Of a DNA stretch of 64,000 nt, positions 33,179-44,453 are shown in pieces. The notes below the pieces were generated by a model that was not told where the DNA came from, made no database searches, and worked only from the letters and a program-made list of their open reading frames with translations. How positions within the stretch are numbered: the stretch's first letter is position 1; each line of letters starts with the position of its first letter. Location of the stretch: positions 17,501-81,500 of the forward strand of contig JACVTC010000056.1 of NCBI GenBank assembly GCA_016946835.1, read 5' to 3'. The DNA is from Neocallimastix lanati (nom. inval.) (taxonomy: Eukaryota; Neocallimastigomycota; Neocallimastigomycetes; Neocallimastigales; Neocallimastigaceae). Made by a program: the position numbers and the translations under genes.

Positions 33179-36100
33179 ATGAAAAAAGCCTTAGTTAAAA
33201 AAGAAAAATGTATTAAAAGAAAAGAATTAAATAAAGGAAAATTTGAAAATTATGCTTTCTGTTATGTTTTAAAAAATGAAAATAAAGATAAAAGTGTTAT
33301 TAAATGTGATTATAATAATGAAAGTGTTAAAGAAAATAAAAGTTTGGAAAGAATACCAAAACAATATGAGAAATTTAAAAATGTGTTTGATGAACAAGAG
33401 TGTAACGAATTACCACCACATCGTCCATACGACTGTAAAATTAGATTAAAGGATGATGTTGACTTATTTTATGGTCCTTTATATCCATTAACGGAGGAAG
33501 AACGTGAAGCTTTAAAAGAATATATCAAAGAAAATTTAGAAAAAGGCTTCATTAGACCTTCAACATCTCCTGCTGGTGCTCCAATTTTATTCGTTAGAAA
33601 AAAGGATGGAAGTTTAAGACTTTGTGTCGATTATCGAAGACTTAATGAAAATACTATAAGGGATTCCTATCCACTCCCTTTAATCACCGAGCTTTTTGAC
33701 AGATTGAGAGAAGCTAAGTATTTTACTAAGTTAGATTTAAAATCAGCTTATAACCTGGTAAGAATACGTGAAGGTGATGAATATAAAACAGCATTTCGAA
33801 CAAGATATGGTCATTTCGAATATCTTGTTATGCCATTTGGTTTGAAGAATGCTCCAGCAACTTTCCAACACTTTATTAATGACGTTTTAGGAGAATACTT
33901 AGATGAATTTGCTTTTGCCTATATCGATGATATACTTATTTATTCTGAGACATTAGAAGAACACCGTACACATGTTAAGAAAATACTTAAGAAATTACAA
34001 GAAAGTGGTCTTTATGCAAAATTAAGTAAGTGTGAATTTGAAGTCCAGAAAACAACATTCTTGGGGCACGTAATATCCAATCAAGGAATTTCCATGGATC
34101 CGGATAAAGTTAAGTCTATCTTAGAATGGCCAATACCAACTACAGTCAAAGAAGTACAATCATTTATAGGTTTATGCAACTACTACCGAAGATTCATCCC
34201 AAACTTTGCTAAAATTGCTAAGCCGTTACACAACTTAACAAGAAAAGATATTAAATATGAATGGACTGAAGAATGCTCCGTTGCATTCGAAACTTTGAAG
34301 AAACTTTTTACCATAGAACCTATTCTTGCCCATGCAGATCCAGAATTACCGTTTATAGTAGAGACAGATGCAAGTAATTTTGCAATTGGTGCCGTATTAT
34401 CTCAAAGAAATAAGGATACAAATGAGTTACATCCAATTTGTTATTATTCAAGAGGTTTAACAAAATCTGAAAAGAATTATCCAATATATGACAAGGAATT
34501 ATTAGCTGTCAAGTGTGCGTTACAAGAATGGAGACATTACTTAGAAGGGGCTAAGCATCAATTTACAATTTATACCGATCATAAAAATTTAACTTTTCCA
34601 CGTAAACCTGAGTTGTTATCTCAACGTCAAATAAGATGGAACTTATTCTTATCTCGATTTGATTACAAAATACAATATAGACCAGGAAAAGAAGGTGGAA
34701 AACCAGATGCTTTTTCGAGAAGACCAGATTATGAAAATCAAGAAATAGATGATGAAAAAGAAACTTCAGCTTGTCTTACAATACAAGAAGCTACAGAAGA
34801 TTTATGTTTAGTTGCAATTCAAGGGAACTTAAAAGATGAATTGATAAAAGAAATTAAAGATGATGAAGTCATACAAGAATTAATCAAGATCAAAAAAGGA
34901 GAATCTACTTCTAATAATAAATATAAAAATAAAATGAAAGACTTTACTATTGACGAAGAAGGTTTATTATTATATAAGGGTTTAATTTTCGTTCCAAAGA
35001 AGATGAGAAATATTATCATTGCTATTCATCATGATAATCCAGTTCAAGGTCATTTTGGTATTCTCAAAACCAAAGAAATTATTAGTAGAAATTTTGTTTG
35101 GTTCAGAATGACGGATGATATCGTAAAGTACATTGCTTCTTGTAAGATTTGTTGTCAAGCTAAAGATGATCGTCATAAACCATATGGATTACTTCAACCG
35201 CTCCCTACTCCAAAAAGACCATGGTCATATGTTTCAATGGATTTTATAACTGATTTACCTAAGTCAAGAGACAAAACAGTTATAATGGTCGTAGTTGATA
35301 GATTAACAAAGATGGCTCACTTTATTCCATTTAGGAGTATACCTACCACTCAAATCGCTGCTGATGTATTTTTTAGAGAAGTTTTTCGTTTACACGGATT
35401 ACCAGAAGATATTACTTCCGATAGAGGATCTCAATTCACCTCCGAATTCTGGCAAAAACTTTGTAGTCTATTAGATATTCGTCAAAATTTGTCAACAGCA
35501 CATCACCCTCAAACAGATGGTCAAACTGAACGAGTTAATGGTATATTAGAACAATTTTTAAGGTGCTATATTAACAAAAGAAAAAATAACTGGATGGACA
35601 TTCTTCCTTATGCTGAATTCGCATATAATAACACATTACAACAATCGACTAATCAGACACCATTCTTCTCAAATTATGGTTTTTATCCAAAATTCAATCC
35701 AGTTATACCTGCTGATAGCAGAAGAACAAGTACCATTGACCATGTTGAACAAATAAGGAAAAACATGCAATTCCTCAAGAAAAATTTAGAAAAAGCTAAG
35801 GAAAGATATAAGAGATATGCAGATCACTTAAGAATTGTAGGACCAAAATTAAAAGTAGGTGATAAAGTTTGGTTAAAGCGTCCAGACTTACTTCCAAAAG
35901 GTCCTTCTAAATTGACTAACAGAAAACTCGGTCCTTTTAAAATTATTGAAAAAACAGGCCCTGTTTCTTATAAATTAGAATTACCTGATACTATTAAATG
36001 CCATAATGTTTTCCATATTTCAAATCTAGAACCTTACAATGAAAGAGAATTTAATGAATCAAGTGCAAGTACTAATACTCGAATTACTTCGATCGCTACT

Positions 36101-36286
36101 GATACTGAAGGAAAGGAACCTTTGAAGATTGTTGCCGCTAAAGTTGTTAACAATAAACCTTTTTATTTTATATTATGGAAAGGACTTCCAGCTACTGAAT
36201 GTACTTGGTTGTCTGAAGATGAAATCACTGATCCTCAATTAGTTCAAGAGTTCAATAAAACAAATAGAGTTCCTTCTAGATTATAA
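33179..36286 (+). CDS. D ORF2: reverse transcriptase, RNase H, integrase, chromodomain
   Basis: 1035 residues from ATG 33179, though the frame is open upstream to 33125. RT runs from GFIRPSTSPAGAPILFVRKK through CVDYRRLNENT, LDLKSAYNLVR and MPFGLKNAPATFQ to the catalytic YIDDILIYS at about 247-255. RNase H: FIVETDASNFAIGAVLSQ, YPIYDKELLAVK, TDHKNL. Integrase has an H-H-C-C site ending CKICCQAK and a DDE core in SMDFITDLPKS, ITSDRGSQFTSEFW and QTDGQTERVN. GPY/F module: [21 protein letters not shown]-terminal chromodomain: FYFILWKGLPATECTWLSED, which in chromoviruses steers integration to marked chromatin. All catalytic residues are present. The stop codon is the first part of the PPT hairpin. 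Confidence 0.95.
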   Translation: MKKALVKKEKCIKRKELNKGKFENYAFCYVLKNENKDKSVIKCDYNNESVKENKSLERIPKQYEKFKNVFDEQECNELPPHRPYDCKIRLKDDVDLFYGPLYPLTEEEREALKEYIKENLEKGFIRPSTSPAGAPILFVRKKDGSLRLCVDYRRLNENTIRDSYPLPLITELFDRLREAKYFTKLDLKSAYNLVRIREGDEYKTAFRTRYGHFEYLVMPFGLKNAPATFQHFINDVLGEYLDEFAFAYIDDILIYSETLEEHRTHVKKILKKLQESGLYAKLSKCEFEVQKTTFLGHVISNQGISMDPDKVKSILEWPIPTTVKEVQSFIGLCNYYRRFIPNFAKIAKPLHNLTRKDIKYEWTEECSVAFETLKKLFTIEPILAHADPELPFIVETDASNFAIGAVLSQRNKDTNELHPICYYSRGLTKSEKNYPIYDKELLAVKCALQEWRHYLEGAKHQFTIYTDHKNLTFPRKPELLSQRQIRWNLFLSRFDYKIQYRPGKEGGKPDAFSRRPDYENQEIDDEKETSACLTIQEATEDLCLVAIQGNLKDELIKEIKDDEVIQELIKIKKGESTSNNKYKNKMKDFTIDEEGLLLYKGLIFVPKKMRNIIIAIHHDNPVQGHFGILKTKEIISRNFVWFRMTDDIVKYIASCKICCQAKDDRHKPYGLLQPLPTPKRPWSYVSMDFITDLPKSRDKTVIMVVVDRLTKMAHFIPFRSIPTTQIAADVFFREVFRLHGLPEDITSDRGSQFTSEFWQKLCSLLDIRQNLSTAHHPQTDGQTERVNGILEQFLRCYINKRKNNWMDILPYAEFAYNNTLQQSTNQTPFFSNYGFYPKFNPVIPADSRRTSTIDHVEQIRKNMQFLKKNLEKAKERYKRYADHLRIVGPKLKVGDKVWLKRPDLLPKGPSKLTNRKLGPFKIIEKTGPVSYKLELPDTIKCHNVFHISNLEPYNEREFNESSASTNTRITSIATDTEGKEPLKIVAAKVVNNKPFYFILWKGLPATECTWLSEDEITDPQLVQEFNKTNRVPSRL

Positions 36287-36319
36287 GTCGCTCAGGGGCT
36301 CGACTTAAACAGAGGGGCA
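36284..36319 (+). other. D stop-codon hairpin and polypurine tract
   Basis: TAAGTCG (36284-36290; its first three bases are the ORF2 stop) pairs perfectly with CGACTTA (36301-36307) around a 10-nt loop. The polypurine tract AGAGGGGCA (36311-36319) follows and touches the 3' LTR. RNase H leaves the purine tract as plus-strand primer; the hairpin may position that cut. Confidence 0.8.
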
Positions 36320-37262
36320 TGTAAAATATTTAATAATTTGAATACGTATTTAAATGTAATGTAATGTAAATTATTGTGGATAAAAATGTTTTCCAAATTT
36401 TTAATATAAATTTAAATGTATTCCAAATTATTAATTTAATTAATTTTCTCAAAAATGTATGACTAAATTATTTGGAGAATTTACATCATTATTACTCACT
36501 TTGAATCATGAAACTTGTAAATTAAAAATAATTAGTCATGAAACTTGTAAATTAAAAATAATTAGTCATAAATTAGTTAAATTAAAATAATCAAAGAAAA
36601 ATTGCCTTTTCCGTTTGTTTACAAAAACTTGCCGTTTTGTTTATTTATTTTTAGAAATATTAGATAGTTTTAAATAGTTTTTATATTAAAATAATTCATA
36701 ACATTTCATGTAATTTATTATTAAATGTAATTACAAATATATAATAATATTTTAGTTAGTTTATTACAATCTATTCAATTTAAATTTTAATTTTCAAAAA
36801 GTATAAAAAGAGTTAATTTTCAACTATTGAACGATAGTTGGAAAATAGTATAGAAAATAGTATAGTTTAGAATAGTATAGTTTAGTATAGATAATATAGA
36901 TAGTATAAATTTTATATTTTATTAATTAGTATTATAACTATTATTAGAATAGTTATTTTTTTATAAAACAAATTTTATTTTAAATTTTATTTTAAATTTT
37001 ATTTTAAAATCTTAACTGCTAGTAGGCTTTCCGGTAAAGGACCCTACGGTACCCAGTTAAGTGGTTGTTGATTTTAGAATAGTTAAATTCAACAAATAAG
37101 AAATATTAATAAAAGGATTTTTTTTATAAAACAAAAAAAAATTAAATTAGTTTTTTAGTTTTAGTGTTTTAGTTAATAATTAATTACAGTGTTAATATAA
37201 AATAAATTGTGTAAAATAAAATAGTCTGTCCACACCGACCTAAGCTATTATTTTATTTTACA
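36320..37262 (+). repeat. 3' LTR of element D
   Basis: 943 bp, by eye identical to 30620-31562, followed by ACATG (37263-37267), the target duplication. Confidence 0.93.
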
Positions 37263-37265
37263 ACA

Positions 37266-37300
37266 TGGTCCGCCTCCAGGATTCGGATACCAGACGAATC
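37266..37300 (-). other. B polypurine tract and hairpin
   Basis: On the sense strand GATTCG, a 9-nt loop and CGAATC (37300-37280) form a 6-bp perfect stem. CTGGAGGCGGACCA follows, the purine-rich tract that ended at B's 3' LTR before D inserted. Element A has the same stem and nearly the same tract. The 299 bp from here to the ORF stop are AT-rich with no feature. Confidence 0.75.
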
Positions 37301-37599
37301 TAACAGTTAGGCATAACTTATACTAAAATTAAACAAACTAAACTAAACTAAACTGAACTAAATTAAAATAAAATATAATATAATAAAATAAAAATAATTA
37401 ATTAACCATTTTATAGTACGAACTTTTTTTGAATAAAATTACATGATATTAATAAAGTTACATGAATATAATATATAATAAGAATACATGAATATTAATA
37501 ATATTTAATAATATAAAATAATATTTAGTAATATTGATATTAATAAATTAATATAAGTTTGATATTAATAAAGTGAAGATTCATTTTCAAGTTTTAATT

Positions 37600-40038
37600 T
37601 TAGTTATTATTGTTAAATTCTTTTAAGAGTTTAGGGCAATTTAAGTTTTCTTCGGGTTCCCAAGATGCTTCAGATAAAGGATAGCCTTTCCATTTAATAA
37701 GATATTGGGTTTTGCCATAATGTTTTCTTTTATCAAGAATTTTTTCAACTTCGTATTCTTCTTCATTGTCAATAATTATCGGTGGTGGTGGTTCTTTCTT
37801 TCGTCCAAAGTGATCTTCATAAAATGGTTCAAGTTCAGAAACATGTATTACAGGATGGATTCTGATTTCTTTTGGTAAGTCTAACTTATATGAAACGGGA
37901 GAAATTTTCTTAATGATTTTATATGGACCAAGTTTTCTGGGTTTAAGTTTTTTATTTCCATTATGAATTATAAGTGAACTATTAATCCACACTTTATCAC
38001 CAGGTTCAAAATATGGAGCTTCAATACGATGTTTGTTTGCAAATTCTTCTTGCTTTTTTCTTGCTTGTTGTAAATTTCCATTAAGTGTTTTAAATAATTC
38101 TGAAAGGTCTTTTGTAAATTCATCAGCTCTAGGAACATCTGTACTGTTTGGAATTGATGGTGAATATCTTGGATTATATCCATAGTTTGCATAAAAAGGT
38201 GAGTGCTTAATTGATTCTTGAATTGAATTATTATAACTGAATTCTGCTAGGAATAAAAAATTATACCAATCAGAACCTTTAAAGTTTGAATAACATCTTA
38301 AGTATTGTTCAATAACGGAGTTCACCCTCTCCGTTAAACCATTGGTTTGGTGATGGAAGGGAGAAGCAAGTTTCGTTGTGATATTGAAAGATTTACAAAT
38401 AGCTGACCAAAATTTTGAAGTGAATTGAGAACCTTTATCAGAAAAAAAATCGGAGGGTGGTTTATGAATACGAAAGAGATCATTTAGGTCTTTCTTGGGA
38501 ACAAATGAAACAGAAGCAGCAGCTGGAGATATAGATTTTCTAATAAATTTTTTGTCTTCATTTTCTTTAATATATTTCTTCGAAGCTAGAGGTTCTTTTT
38601 CAGTTAAGGGGTAGATTGGATCATAATGAAGTTTTTCATTTTGTTTGGGTTTAATTTCGCTATCAAAAGGACAATAAGGAGGTGATTCATTAGTGTATAT
38701 TCCACTGAAAGTGTCTATAAATGGAAGTAATTTTTTTGGTAATGATTTGCTTATTTTATTATTGATTTCTTCATTTTCATTTTTGACATTTTGTTTAGTA
38801 GTATTTAAAGGAACATAAGAAGTAAAGGAGTTAGGGATGATTATACAATTTTCAACACAATAATTGGAATTAAATCTTAAGACTTTATTTTTGAAGTCAA
38901 TATCAGGATTGTGAGTAGAAATCCATTCGAAACCTAAAATAGCACAATAAGAAGGAAGGTCAACCACATAGAATTGAGTATTACATTTATAGTTATTATA
39001 AGTGATGGAAATAGGAAGAGTTTTTCCAAGAATAGTTTGCTTTCCACCAATGCCAGATACCTTAGGGAAATTAGTTTTAGTTGAATACGGGATATTATTT
39101 TCTTTAATATAGTAGATATCCATTAAATTGATTTGAGAACCAGTATCGAGAAGAATTTTAGCAGTAGAATTTGTATTATCAATACTTAAAGAAAATTCGT
39201 AAATAGGAAGATTTGAGTCAGAAACTCTAGGTCTAGAAATAGGTTTTGATTCGGGATTAGAAATATAAGTGCTACTTGATGAAGGTTTATTTTTGTATTT
39301 ATTTTTAAGTGGACAATTGTCGAGAGAATGTTCAGAGGATCCACAATATAAACAAAGATTTTTTCTTCTTCTTCTTTCTTTTTCTTCTTGAGATAGAGGT
39401 CCATGAGGTTTGGATTTAAATTGCTTTTGGAAAAAGAATGATTTTTTGCTCTTTTTATTTTTATTATTATTACTATTATTTGAATTTTGACCTTGAAGAT
39501 TGGAGAATTGTCTATGAGTAGAAATACGATTATCGATTCTAGATGCAATTGTTTGCATAGCAAGGAGGGTTTGAGGTCCAGGAAACATTTCTAAAATTCT
39601 AGTAGCAATATGGTCATGTAGACCGGCAAGAAAGGCGTCCATCTTGGCTTCTTCATTCCAGGAAGATTCATCGGCGTATTTATTAAATTCTAAAATATAA
39701 TTTCTGACTTCACCAATTCGTTTTTGTTTGATTGTTCTTAATTTCTGGTTGGCAATAAAGGTAGAGTCGTGGCTTCCAAATACTGATTTTAATCTAGCAA
39801 TGAATTGATTATAATTAAGGAGACAAGGATCTTGGTTTTCAATAAGGGTAGCAGCCCAATTCATGGCGTTTCCATACAAACGAGAAATGATATAGATTAC
39901 TTTAGCTTCATCGTTTGCAAATCTTTCCGGTTGAATCATAAAAATAAGTTCCATTTTAGCTAGAAATCCTTTAAAGAATCGACGATCACCAGCAAAACCG
40001 TCCTTAAAGGTAGGATTTTCTTGGTTATAGTTGTCCAT
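37600..40038 (-). CDS. B ORF: Gag-protease fused to integrase end and chromodomain, RT missing
   Basis: 812 residues from ATG 40038. Gag: [40 protein letters not shown]; zinc knuckle [14 protein letters not shown]; protease [12 protein letters not shown]. The RT start is recognisable ([34 protein letters not shown]). At about 38485-38495 the frame jumps to [20 protein letters not shown] inside integrase. All of RT catalysis, RNase H, the integrase zinc finger and the first catalytic aspartate are gone, yet the frame stays open. The rest of integrase ([10 protein letters not shown]), GPY/F and a chromodomain ([20 protein letters not shown]) follow. It cannot self-replicate but could supply Gag and protease. 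Confidence 0.9.
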   Translation of the reverse strand: MDNYNQENPTFKDGFAGDRRFFKGFLAKMELIFMIQPERFANDEAKVIYIISRLYGNAMNWAATLIENQDPCLLNYNQFIARLKSVFGSHDSTFIANQKLRTIKQKRIGEVRNYILEFNKYADESSWNEEAKMDAFLAGLHDHIATRILEMFPGPQTLLAMQTIASRIDNRISTHRQFSNLQGQNSNNSNNNKNKKSKKSFFFQKQFKSKPHGPLSQEEKERRRRKNLCLYCGSSEHSLDNCPLKNKYKNKPSSSSTYISNPESKPISRPRVSDSNLPIYEFSLSIDNTNSTAKILLDTGSQINLMDIYYIKENNIPYSTKTNFPKVSGIGGKQTILGKTLPISITYNNYKCNTQFYVVDLPSYCAILGFEWISTHNPDIDFKNKVLRFNSNYCVENCIIIPNSFTSYVPLNTTKQNVKNENEEINNKISKSLPKKLLPFIDTFSGIYTNESPPYCPFDSEIKPKQNEKLHYDPIYPLTEKEPLASKKYIKENEDKKFIRKSISPAAASVSFVPKKDLNDLFRIHKPPSDFFSDKGSQFTSKFWSAICKSFNITTKLASPFHHQTNGLTERVNSVIEQYLRCYSNFKGSDWYNFLFLAEFSYNNSIQESIKHSPFYANYGYNPRYSPSIPNSTDVPRADEFTKDLSELFKTLNGNLQQARKKQEEFANKHRIEAPYFEPGDKVWINSSLIIHNGNKKLKPRKLGPYKIIKKISPVSYKLDLPKEIRIHPVIHVSELEPFYEDHFGRKKEPPPPIIIDNEEEYEVEKILDKRKHYGKTQYLIKWKGYPLSEASWEPEENLNCPKLLKEFNNNN

Positions 40039-41078
40039 ATTGAAATAAATAAGGTAGAGTAGAATAAGTTTTCAAAGATAAAGAATAGGCGGTAGAATCC
40101 AGAAGTTCCCAAAGTGGTAGTAGAGATTCCAATAATCCAAAAGGTAGATAGGTAGTAGAGATTCCAAAAGTTCAAAAGTTGTTTATTGGTAGGTTTCCAA
40201 GGTTAATGGATAAGAACACAAAATTTTAATAACACTTTATAATATTTTATAATTAAATATTTTTATTTTATAATTATTTATCAAAAATTACTGAAATATA
40301 AACTAGATTATATAGTATTGGACCAACTAAATATATAATCTATCAAAGTTTTATACGATAAGTTCCTTTAGCCTTTTAGTGATAACGCAAATAAAATCGA
40401 TTGTTAATGTCTTATAGACAAAAGGAAGTAATATTGTTAGATTCTTTATTATGTCTAACTTATTGTTAGCTGAAAAGAATAAAACAAATTATTTTTCCCC
40501 TATATTAATAGTATCTGAACACTAAAATGTTACGAAAACAGAGACCAACTTCTGTCGCTTTGGAAGTCGTATAAACCTTATATTTATATTTTAATCTTTG
40601 TTTTCTTAATTATAAAATTATAATATTAATTATAAAATTATTGATTGATAAAATAGAATAGTACTATTGACTCACAACTATAGAAAAAAACCGTCAGTAC
40701 TATTATAACTAGTGCCGCGAGTAAGCACGAAATAAAATTTTAAAATACTATATAATTTTAATCTTACGCCTTCGGTGACGTAAGCTCCTTATTCGCCAGA
40801 GTTGTTGCAAACCTAGAACCGTTTTCCTTTATAATAGGCTACGGTGCTCTCTTATAGAGTTTTACCTAGTCTAGAACCAAATCTATTCGTCGAGTGCAAC
40901 ACTAAAGAAGACAATTCCTCTAACTCTGTATATGAGCTCTATTCGCTCGTATAAACGCTTTTTAAATAAATAAATAAAAAATAAAATTGCACAGGTTTTT
41001 CTTGCTATTATTTCAAGCAAGTAATTTATTAAAATAATTAAAAATAAAAATTATTATTATAATTATTAATATTATTAT

Positions 41079-41113
<35 letters not shown>

Positions 41114-41294
41114 TTATCTAAAACTAATTGATTTATTCACTAAATTAATCTAAAATATTTATCTAAAAATTAAAAATTTTTCTTACTAAATTAATTTAAT
41201 ATTATTTATCTAATTATAAATTAATTTTGTTGGTAAATATTAGAATTAATTTTAAAGGGTTAAGGTAATACAAGATTAATTTAATATTATCTAA

Positions 41295-41336
<42 letters not shown>

Positions 41337-41828
41337 GTTAAGGTAATGCAAGTTTTATCTTAATAGGGTAGTACAAATTTAAATTGAATTATTTGATCGG
41401 GTAGTACAAGAATTTTTGTTATAAGAATTAATTTCAACAACCATAGGATTAGGATTATCCGGTAATATAATAGATTCAAAGGATTGAATTATATAATAGT
41501 GAAGGTAACTCAAAACAGACAAGGTGATAATTTGAATAGGAATCAATAGGCAGTAATTATTCGTCTGGGAGGAGATAAAATCCGAGATTAAAAGATATAG
41601 AAGTCCGGTATTAAAGAGATAGTAGATAAGAAGATTTATTCAAAGATTATTAGACTAAGATAGAGAGAACCGGAAGAGTAGGTATTCGTTCTTTAATAGT
41701 AGAATAGTAAAAGTAGAAACCCAACGATTGCCAAAAGATATTGAGAAGGTAGAATTCCTAAAAGTATAGTAGAATGTCTGCGGGATAGCGTAAAGGTATT
41801 GAGGGCTTGGATTAGCAGGTGCTTTTAT
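40039..41828 (-). other. 5' leader of element B
   Basis: A 1.8-kb untranslated leader. Next to the ORF are two copies of GGTAGTAGAGATTCCAA about 31 bp apart (near 40118 and 40149). From about 40205 to 40960 lies a more complex patch with several stems (for example CTTACG/CGTAAG near 40767-40787 and a bulged 12-bp pair involving AGTACTATT near 40657-40710). It has no coding frame and might be an old nested insertion. Poly-T runs sit at about 41082-41110 and 41298-41331. The purine-rich segment 41500-41800 precedes the self-primer site. Confidence 0.6.
41819..41828 (-). other. Self-primer-binding site of element B
   Basis: The sense sequence ATAAAAGCAC directly after the 5' LTR is the exact complement of GTGCTTTTAT in the LTR (42036-42027). 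That LTR block is 32 nt downstream of the TATA motif at 42077-42069. Element A has the same arrangement with one substitution matched on both sides. Confidence 0.75.
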
Positions 41829-42026
41829 TGTAACGGAGGTGCTTCTATTGTAAAGGCGGGATGAGATATAGAAACACAGAAAGGAGAAAACTCAATAGGT
41901 TTACACTATCTGTATAAATAATTCGTTTTATTAGAAATATTTTTTATTAATTATAAAATTTAAAATAATTATTAATATTAATCAACAAGGTAATATTTCG
42001 AATTACTTATACGTTAATTATTATTA

Positions 42027-42077
42027 ATAAAAGCACGAAGAAAAATATTTTCATTCGTGAAGTTCGCACTATTTATA
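42027..42077 (-). promoter_or_regulatory. B core promoter and self-primer
   Basis: On the sense strand TATAAATAG (42077-42069), 32 nt, then GTGCTTTTAT (42036-42027), complementary to the 10 bases after the LTR. The spacing matches the usual TATA-to-start distance, so the block is the likely 5' end of the transcript. Confidence 0.7.
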
Positions 42078-42377
42078 CTTTTAACGGAAAAACAGTTTTA
42101 ACATGTAAAAATAATTTTAAAGAAATATTTAGAAATATGTTTGTAATAATTAATAATGTAAAGTTTCTAGAATATAGATTTTAATTGATGAAAATGAATC
42201 TTATCAAAAAAGAATAAAATAATTTATATAATAAGAATTTCTAAATTCATTTCGGTTAAATTACAAACCGAAAGAATCTTTAACTTTCTATAATTTTATA
42301 CAGAAAGAATATTCAAGAAGATATTATTAATAATTAATAAAATAATTAATAAAATAATTATTTATGCAAAATGGGTT

Positions 42378-42446
42378 GAGGTGTGAGTCGAACCCATGAA
42401 GTATTGGTCATGATCAATGTAACTAACCATTGAACCAAAGTTCTAA
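42378..42446 (-). promoter_or_regulatory. tRNA-like A-box/B-box module in B's 5' LTR
   Basis: Same sequence as at 26567-26636: TGGTTCAATGG, 32 nt, GGTTCGACTCA on the sense strand, in the first 90 or so bases of U3. It could act as an RNA polymerase III promoter element, an integration landmark or a tRNA mimic; which of these is not shown by sequence. Confidence 0.65.
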
Positions 42447-42459
42447 TTTTACTAACTAT

Positions 42460-42805
42460 TGATGCATGTCCAGTAAAAATAATAGAAAATAATAGAAAAA
42501 TTATTTAGAAAAATTATTAATATAAATATTTATTAAAAATTAATTTTATATAATGAATCTTAAAATATATTATTAATATATTATTAAAGATAATTTATTA
42601 TTATTAATTATTAAAATATTAAATTAAATAATAATATTAAAAATATTAAAAGAATTGTTGATAATATAGTAAAATTAGTTATATTAATTATAACGGAGAT
42701 TGAATGTTTAATTAAATTGATGTTAATATTAAAATAATTTTTAAATAATGTTAAACAATATGAATTAATAGTTATAAGTAAAAAGTTATGAATATTTATA
42801 TTTAT
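42460..42805 (+). repeat. 5' LTR of element E, first part
   Basis: Starts TGATGCATGTCC, identical over 243 bases to the visible 3' LTR (63758-64000). It is cut after TTTAT (42801-42805) by element F and continues at 50038. Confidence 0.9.
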
Positions 42806-43577
42806 TGTAAAGATATTATTAATATCTTTAAATAATTTTAATTAAATTTAATCATAAATTTAAGTAAAATTAAAATAAATTTATTTGAAATCACGTGTAT
42901 AAAATTATTGAAAATATTTTTAACATAATTTCGATTTTTTTCCCAATCATACTAATAAATTAAAAATTTCTCTTGTGAAACTAGTATTTGAAAATCATTT
43001 CTTTTTATGTAATTTAATTTAAATAATAAGAGTTAAGGTTTTTCACAAGATAAATTAACAACATGAAACTATGCAATTAGTCATGTTGAAACTTACGGCA
43101 TTTTATGCTAAATTTATATTAAATAATTATGACAACTTTTATATTATTTTTAAATAGAAAATATATAATAAATTTACTAATAATATTTAAATAATAAATA
43201 AATAATAAATGAACTCAATTAGAATTGATTATATTTATTTTAGTTATTAATTATAATTCTCTTTATTTAGTAATAGTTAATTATTTATTATTAGTTTAGG
43301 TTAGTACTGTTTTAAATAAATAGCTAGATAATATAATTCAATAGGAATTATATATTATAAATGCAATAAGATAAAAATATAAATAGTTATCAAATTTCAT
43401 GTATTTTAATCGATGTAATTGTTATTAACGATTTCTTGTTAATAACACTTTAAAATAAATAAAGATTTTAATATTTAAAAAATTAATAAAACTTGTTCTT
43501 TAAAACTATTATTTTGTGTTTTAGTGTTATTATTGAAGTGTTGATTTATAATCTATTTTTTTTATCAAAACTTTATA
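42806..43577 (+). repeat. 5' LTR of element F
   Basis: 772 bp, starting TGTAAAGATATT and ending AAAACTTTATA. TATA box at 43378-43386 and self-primer block at 43415-43425. The end is set by divergence between copies and by the TTTAT duplication. Confidence 0.92.
43378..43425 (+). promoter_or_regulatory. F core promoter and self-primer
   Basis: TATAAATAG (43378-43386), 28 nt, then GTAATTGTTAT (43415-43425), the exact reverse complement of the 11 bases following the LTR. This is the predicted 5' end of the mRNA and primer for minus-strand DNA. Confidence 0.75.
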
Positions 43578-43588
43578 ATAACAATTAC
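43578..43588 (+). other. Self-primer-binding site of element F
   Basis: ATAACAATTAC directly after the LTR, complementary over 11 of 11 to 43415-43425. No TGG-type site is present. Confidence 0.75.
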
Positions 43589-43779
43589 CTTTTAAACAAA
43601 CAAAAATACGTTATAAATCAATAAAAAATATTTAAAACACGTGACTCTTTTGTGGCTTATTTGTGGCTTGAATCAAGATATTTTTACCAGATATTTTTAC
43701 CAAGGATTTTTAGAAGCTACCCACTTTTGACACTACCAACTTTGGAATACTCACAATTTTAGATTATTGCTACCAGCTT

Positions 43780-44079
43780 TAGGATATCGCTACCAGTTTA
43801 AGGAAATATTCTACTCGATTTAGGCTAATTCTACCAGTTTAAGGAAATATTCAACTCGATTCAGGCTATTCTACCAGTTTAAGGAAATATTCTACTCGAT
43901 TTAGGCTAATTCTACCAGTTTAAGGAAATATTCAACTCGATTCAGGCTATTCTACCAGTTTAAGGAAATATTCTACTCGATTTAGGCTAATTCTACCAGT
44001 TTAAGGAAATATTCAACTCGATTCAGGCTATTCTACCAGTTTAAGGAAATATTCTACTCGATTCAGGCTAATTCTACCA

Positions 44080-44082
<3 letters not shown>
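43780..44082 (+). repeat. Tandem repeat in F leader
   Basis: Alternating 41- and 40-bp units built on CTACCAGTTTAAGGAAATAT then TCTACTCGATTTAGGCTAAT or TCAACTCGATTCAGGCTAT, forming an 81-bp dimer present about 3.5 times. A 30-odd-base poly-A run follows (about 44084-44118). The leader (43578-44453) has no coding frame of note; the array may serve packaging or translation. Confidence 0.88.
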
Positions 44083-44120
<38 letters not shown>

Positions 44121-44453
44121 TTACCAGACTCATACCATACCATTTATCATATTGGGACACTTGTGCAAGACTTTTGAATAAAATTACCAGATTACGTGAG
44201 AAATCCATAATATTATTTGGAATTAAATTTTAACCAGTAAGATACTATATTATAATATTCAGTTTACTCGACGGCACCATTACAATTGGAGAGAGCCAGT
44301 TCGACTTTACATACAATATTATAATAGAAATATCTTTTTATTAGAACATCTATTTCAAATATCATTATTTAAATTATTCAAAAGTAAATAATAAGTTACA
44401 AATTGAACGAAGTTGAAGATTTAATTCAAAAATTCGAAAACCTTGATTTAGAA

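Larger units (their letters stand above)
30620..37262 (+). mobile_element. Element D: apparently intact Ty3 chromovirus
   Basis: LTRs of 943 bp (30620-31562 and 36320-37262) appear identical. TSD ACATG is at 30615-30619 and 37263-37267. Gag-protease (31714-33141) and RT-RNase H-integrase-chromodomain (33179-36286) frames are full length without lesions. Self-primer site, PPT and promoter are all present, so D may be autonomous. It sits exactly at the LTR/PPT junction of element B. Confidence 0.93.
26018..42459 (-). mobile_element. Element B: Ty3 chromovirus, RT-deleted, carrying nested C and D
   Basis: B runs on the minus strand. Its 3' LTR is 26018-26650 plus 30607-30617, its PPT is at 37266-37279, its single ORF at 37600-40038, its leader at 40039-41828, and its 5' LTR from 41829 to about 42459, where element E begins. 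The two LTR copies match over more than 600 bp with one difference noticed (AATAGATTT against AATAGGTTT). C sits in the 3' LTR (TSD TGAAG) and D at its last bases (TSD ACATG). Removing them restores LTR-PPT continuity ending ...TTTCGTTACA then TGGTCCGCC. The far end of the 5' LTR is outside the window, beyond E. Confidence 0.88.
41829..42459 (-). repeat. 5' LTR of element B, truncated by element E
   Basis: Matches 26018-26646 along its length, then stops two or three bases later where element E's LTR starts (TGATGCATG at 42460). The missing 14 or so bases should lie beyond the right edge of the window. It contains TATAAATAG (minus strand 42077-42069), the predicted RNA start near 42036 and the tRNA-like module at 42378-42446. 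Confidence 0.87.

Noticed and set aside
43780-44082. CRISPR-like array in the F leader
   Set aside because: Units are contiguous tandem copies without unique spacers, inside a eukaryotic retrotransposon.
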